23,479 bases of DNA from Bacillota bacterium (GTDB taxonomy: Bacteria; Bacillota; Clostridia; Peptostreptococcales; Anaerovoracaceae). The notes under the pieces were generated by a model that was not told where the DNA came from, did no database searches, and saw only the letters and a program-made list of their open reading frames with translations. Location of the stretch: contig JAEXBK010000157.1 in NCBI GenBank assembly GCA_023394035.1, forward strand, positions 1 through 23,479, written 5' to 3'. A program made the position numbers and the translations under genes. Below, piece after piece: positions 21,336 to 23,479 of this stretch (positions within the stretch are counted from its first letter, which is position 1; every line of letters starts with the position of its first letter).

Positions 21336-23189
21336 TTACCTGTTTTTCTTATAAGAAATCACGATTCTCGACGAAACGCATACCGCTAAAGCTGCTGCAA
21401 GCATCATAATTGAATATATTACCATTCCACTCTCATCTCCTGTATTAGGTGCTGCCGAAGTCTCCTTTGCTTGAGGCTTTTCGTTTGAATCAGCAGACTT
21501 ATCTTTTGCATTATCAGGCTTGCCGGCTTCATTAGTATTCGTGTCTTTCCCATCATTCGCCGTCGGCTCAGTTGTATTATTATTTGCTGCGGTCTTTATC
21601 TCAAATACAGTACTTGCACTTCCATTCCTGTGCACAATCTCCATATTGTATTTGCCTGCACTCAGAGTTTCCAGATATGCGCTCTTTAGCGTTATTTCTG
21701 TCGAGCCTTCTTTTGCATCATAGTTCTCAGGTGCTAAAACACTTCCGTTTATTCTGACCTCAACAAACTCGGCAAAAGGTCCGTCAGACGAAATCAGCAG
21801 CCCTTCATTACCATCCTTTTTCCATGTTGAGTTTGCACCTTTTTTAATCTCGTATGATTTAGGTTCTTCCTTTGATTTTTTGAATATGAGCGCAACTGAA
21901 CGGATTTTTGAGTAACGTTCATATCCCTTAGCTTTAAAATTCGCATGATCTTGGTCTGTTAATGTGTAGTAAATATTATCGGATTCGGAAACATGCTTTC
22001 CCGGAGTATACACATAGACGTCTTCGTTGTGAACGTTTAGCCTTGAAAGTAAATATATTGTGCCTTCAGGATTACGATATCCGAATTCCAATCCCGGTCT
22101 CCCAAACTCTTTTACACCACCACCGGCAGATCGTATTAAATTCAACTCCGCTAAAATATCTATAATCTCATTTCTTGGGTCGTCCTTTTTAACGTCAACT
22201 GCACCGTTGGAAAGATCTATAACCAAGTCAGCGGGCTCATTCTGTTTTCTATAAATGGCTTTAATGCTTACATCACCCTCAGGCATTATGAAACTCGCAT
22301 ATGCAATATTGATATTCTCACTTTCTGCAACTTCCCAGTGATCAAATATCATTCCATCAGGTATGTGATTTGGCAATAAAATAACTTTGTCCCCTTCTCT
22401 AGCTTTTTCTACTTCCTTATCACCCTTATAAGCCTTACCGCCATCGACAGTAATGGAATATTCCGTTTCATTCTTAAATTTTATACTTACTGAACGAATT
22501 TCTAAGTATTGTTCCTTTCCTTCAGCTTTGAAACGTGCGTAATCTTCATCTGTTAATGTGTATGAAATGTTGTCGACATTCGAGCGAATATCATATTCAA
22601 TGCCATAAGCATAAGTATCTTTCTTCGCATTTTCTATGCCATGGGTTTCATTTCGACAGTCTATACGGCGAAAAACTCTATGATAATCACCTTCTATAAA
22701 ATAACCGTATGGAGGTACTCCAAGCGTAATCTTTCCCGCTTCGCGCAAAATCGGTACAACATAGTTTCTCAAATCATTAGCAGGCACTTCTATTTCACAT
22801 TCTGTAAGATCAAGTACTAAATCCACTTTCTCACTGTTAAGTCTTCTGTAATGAGCTTTTATCTCAACTTCCTCATTTGGCATTCTAAACTCAGAGATTG
22901 CACCATTTTCAGAATAGAGCTCCGGACTAATCTCAACATTTCCTTTTATAACTTCCCATTTATCAAACACCATTCCGTCAGGCGCTTTATCGGCTTCTAT
23001 TCTGATCAGTTCCTCTGCTTTTGCTGTTGCTACCTCTGCGCCGTCTATATACGCCTTACCGCCATCAACAGTAATGGAGCATTCGGCTTCTCCTTCTTCA
23101 GCATATGCAAATTGTCCAACTGAAGAAATAACTCCAAGCAGCAGCATAAGAACTACAAGTATGCTGACTAACCTTTTTCTCTTTAACAT
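21336..23189 (-). CDS. Sortase-anchored surface protein with duplicated InlB-like/unknown modules
   Basis: A 617-residue cell-wall protein. A signal peptide covers residues 1-30 (lysine-rich start, hydrophobic core, AYA before EEGE). Two copies of a pair of modules follow. The first module of each pair is a divergent InlB B-repeat-like unit (ITVDGGKAY ... PDGMVFDKWEV ... MPNEEVEIKAHYR, about 37-113; and ITVDGGKAY ... PDGMIFDHWEV ... MPEGDVSIKAIYR, about 246-315). The second is a ~120-residue unit I do not recognise, beginning VDLVLDLTE / ADLVIDLSN and ending in ISYTLTDEDYARFKAEG...IRSVSIKFK / IYYTLTDQDHANFKAKG...IRSVALIFK. Next is an Ig-like domain (about 448-535, IKKGANSTWKKDGNEGLLI), an Asn/Thr/Lys-rich linker, and a sorting signal APNTGD (580-585) with a hydrophobic helix and a KKNR tail. 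APNTG replaces LPxTG. The role is unknown; adhesion is an inference from the architecture. No sortase gene is nearby. Confidence 0.85.
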   Translation of the reverse strand: MLKRKRLVSILVVLMLLLGVISSVGQFAYAEEGEAECSITVDGGKAYIDGAEVATAKAEELIRIEADKAPDGMVFDKWEVIKGNVEISPELYSENGAISEFRMPNEEVEIKAHYRRLNSEKVDLVLDLTECEIEVPANDLRNYVVPILREAGKITLGVPPYGYFIEGDYHRVFRRIDCRNETHGIENAKKDTYAYGIEYDIRSNVDNISYTLTDEDYARFKAEGKEQYLEIRSVSIKFKNETEYSITVDGGKAYKGDKEVEKAREGDKVILLPNHIPDGMIFDHWEVAESENINIAYASFIMPEGDVSIKAIYRKQNEPADLVIDLSNGAVDVKKDDPRNEIIDILAELNLIRSAGGGVKEFGRPGLEFGYRNPEGTIYLLSRLNVHNEDVYVYTPGKHVSESDNIYYTLTDQDHANFKAKGYERYSKIRSVALIFKKSKEEPKSYEIKKGANSTWKKDGNEGLLISSDGPFAEFVEVRINGSVLAPENYDAKEGSTEITLKSAYLETLSAGKYNMEIVHRNGSASTVFEIKTAANNNTTEPTANDGKDTNTNEAGKPDNAKDKSADSNEKPQAKETSAAPNTGDESGMVIYSIMMLAAALAVCVSSRIVISYKKNR

Positions 23190-23320
23190 CTTTGTTCTTT
23201 CTCCTTTTCTGTAAGTTTACATTTCCGGCATCTTGTGCCGATATAGCCTGACAGATGTCAAGCTTCTACTAATCTGCTTTTCTTCCCCTTTCCATAATCG
23301 CAGACAAAAAATAAAAACAC
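23190..23320 (-). promoter_or_regulatory. Leader and putative promoter region of the surface protein gene
   Basis: An AGGAG lies 11 bases before the ATG. Upstream are a small hairpin CGGCA/TGCCG (23226-23240) and a perfect TTGACA -35 at 23256-23261 overlapping the inverted repeat TGACA-TC-TGTCA (23249-23260). I could not find a convincing -10 at 16-18 bases from it, so the promoter is uncertain. The inverted repeat could be an operator. Confidence 0.35.
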
Positions 23321-23363
23321 AAAAAGACGCAGTTCCCTCATCTTAATTCGGAAACCTGCGTCT
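23321..23363 (-). terminator. Terminator for an unseen minus-strand gene to the right
   Basis: AGACGCAG (23325-23332) pairs perfectly with CTGCGTCT (23356-23363), with further TTCC/GGAA pairing inside. On the minus strand it is followed by TTTTTGTG. No gene lies between it and the window end, so it must serve a transcript coming from beyond 23479, through the ACTG repeat. Confidence 0.7.
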
Positions 23364-23403
23364 ATTATTGATAAGTTTAATAATACTAAAAGCTGACAGT
23401 TCT

Positions 23404-23479
23404 ACTGACTGACTGACTGACTGACTGACTGACTGACTGACTGACTGACTGACTGACTGACTGACTGACTGACTGACTG
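23404..23479. repeat. Perfect tetranucleotide repeat (ACTG)19, running off the window
   Basis: 19 uninterrupted copies of ACTG fill the last 76 bases. On the plus strand every frame meets TGA. On the minus strand (CAGT)n has no stop in any frame and reads Gln-Ser-Val-Ser. The tract may continue beyond the window, or mark an assembly end in a repeat. Confidence 0.97.

Noticed and set aside
23404..23479. CRISPR-like array
   Set aside because: The unit is only four bases with no spacers, so it is a simple sequence repeat.

Overview
The window looks like chromosomal DNA from a moderately low-GC Gram-positive anaerobe of the class Clostridia. I base this on three things: the layout of the Tad/Flp pilus locus (TadZ, CpaF, TadB, TadC, a Flp1-like pilin, TadE, a DUF5702-like protein, TadE); a T-box in front of a eukaryote-like (type 2) isoleucyl-tRNA synthetase; and a sortase-anchored surface protein. 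I cannot name the species. All genes except trpS are on the minus strand, so transcription mostly runs from high to low coordinates. The window cuts rarA at the left edge. At the right edge it ends inside a perfect tetranucleotide repeat.

Layout from left to right. (1) 1-8202 is one tightly packed minus-strand operon. A strong promoter (8174-8202) drives tadZ, cpaF, tadB, tadC, flp, tadE, a DUF5702-like gene, a second tadE-like gene with two HxxxC/CxxC modules, a small DUF6382-like gene, and then rarA. Most junctions overlap or are a few bases apart. No prepilin peptidase and no CpaB/RcpC are present. (2) 8244-11193 holds an acyl-CoA ligase-like AMP-binding gene with its own terminator, and divergent trpS. 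The two promoters sit back to back, and their -35 boxes form an inverted repeat. (3) 11201-14763 holds a Nudix hydrolase, mnmA, an orphan adenine DNA methyltransferase, tRNA-Arg(CCG) and a small membrane-anchored protein. (4) 14785-19813 holds a T-box-controlled ileS-rlmN pair, then a small P-loop ATPase with its own promoter. (5) 19871-21157 is cbiK (anaerobic cobalt chelatase) under a cobalamin riboswitch. (6) 21286-23479 holds a surface protein with duplicated modules and an APNTG sorting signal, a terminator for a gene to the right, and a 19-copy ACTG repeat.

Most of the window is translation and housekeeping (trpS, ileS, rlmN, mnmA, tRNA-Arg, rarA), with surface functions (Tad pilus, sortase substrate) and one regulated cobalamin step. 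I see no CRISPR array, transposase, integrase or phage gene. The most unusual signals are these: the major pilin has Gln where the class normally has Glu at position +5; the second TadE-like protein carries two HX3C-X22-CX2C modules with identical spacing; and the (ACTG)19 tract is stop-free only on the minus strand.
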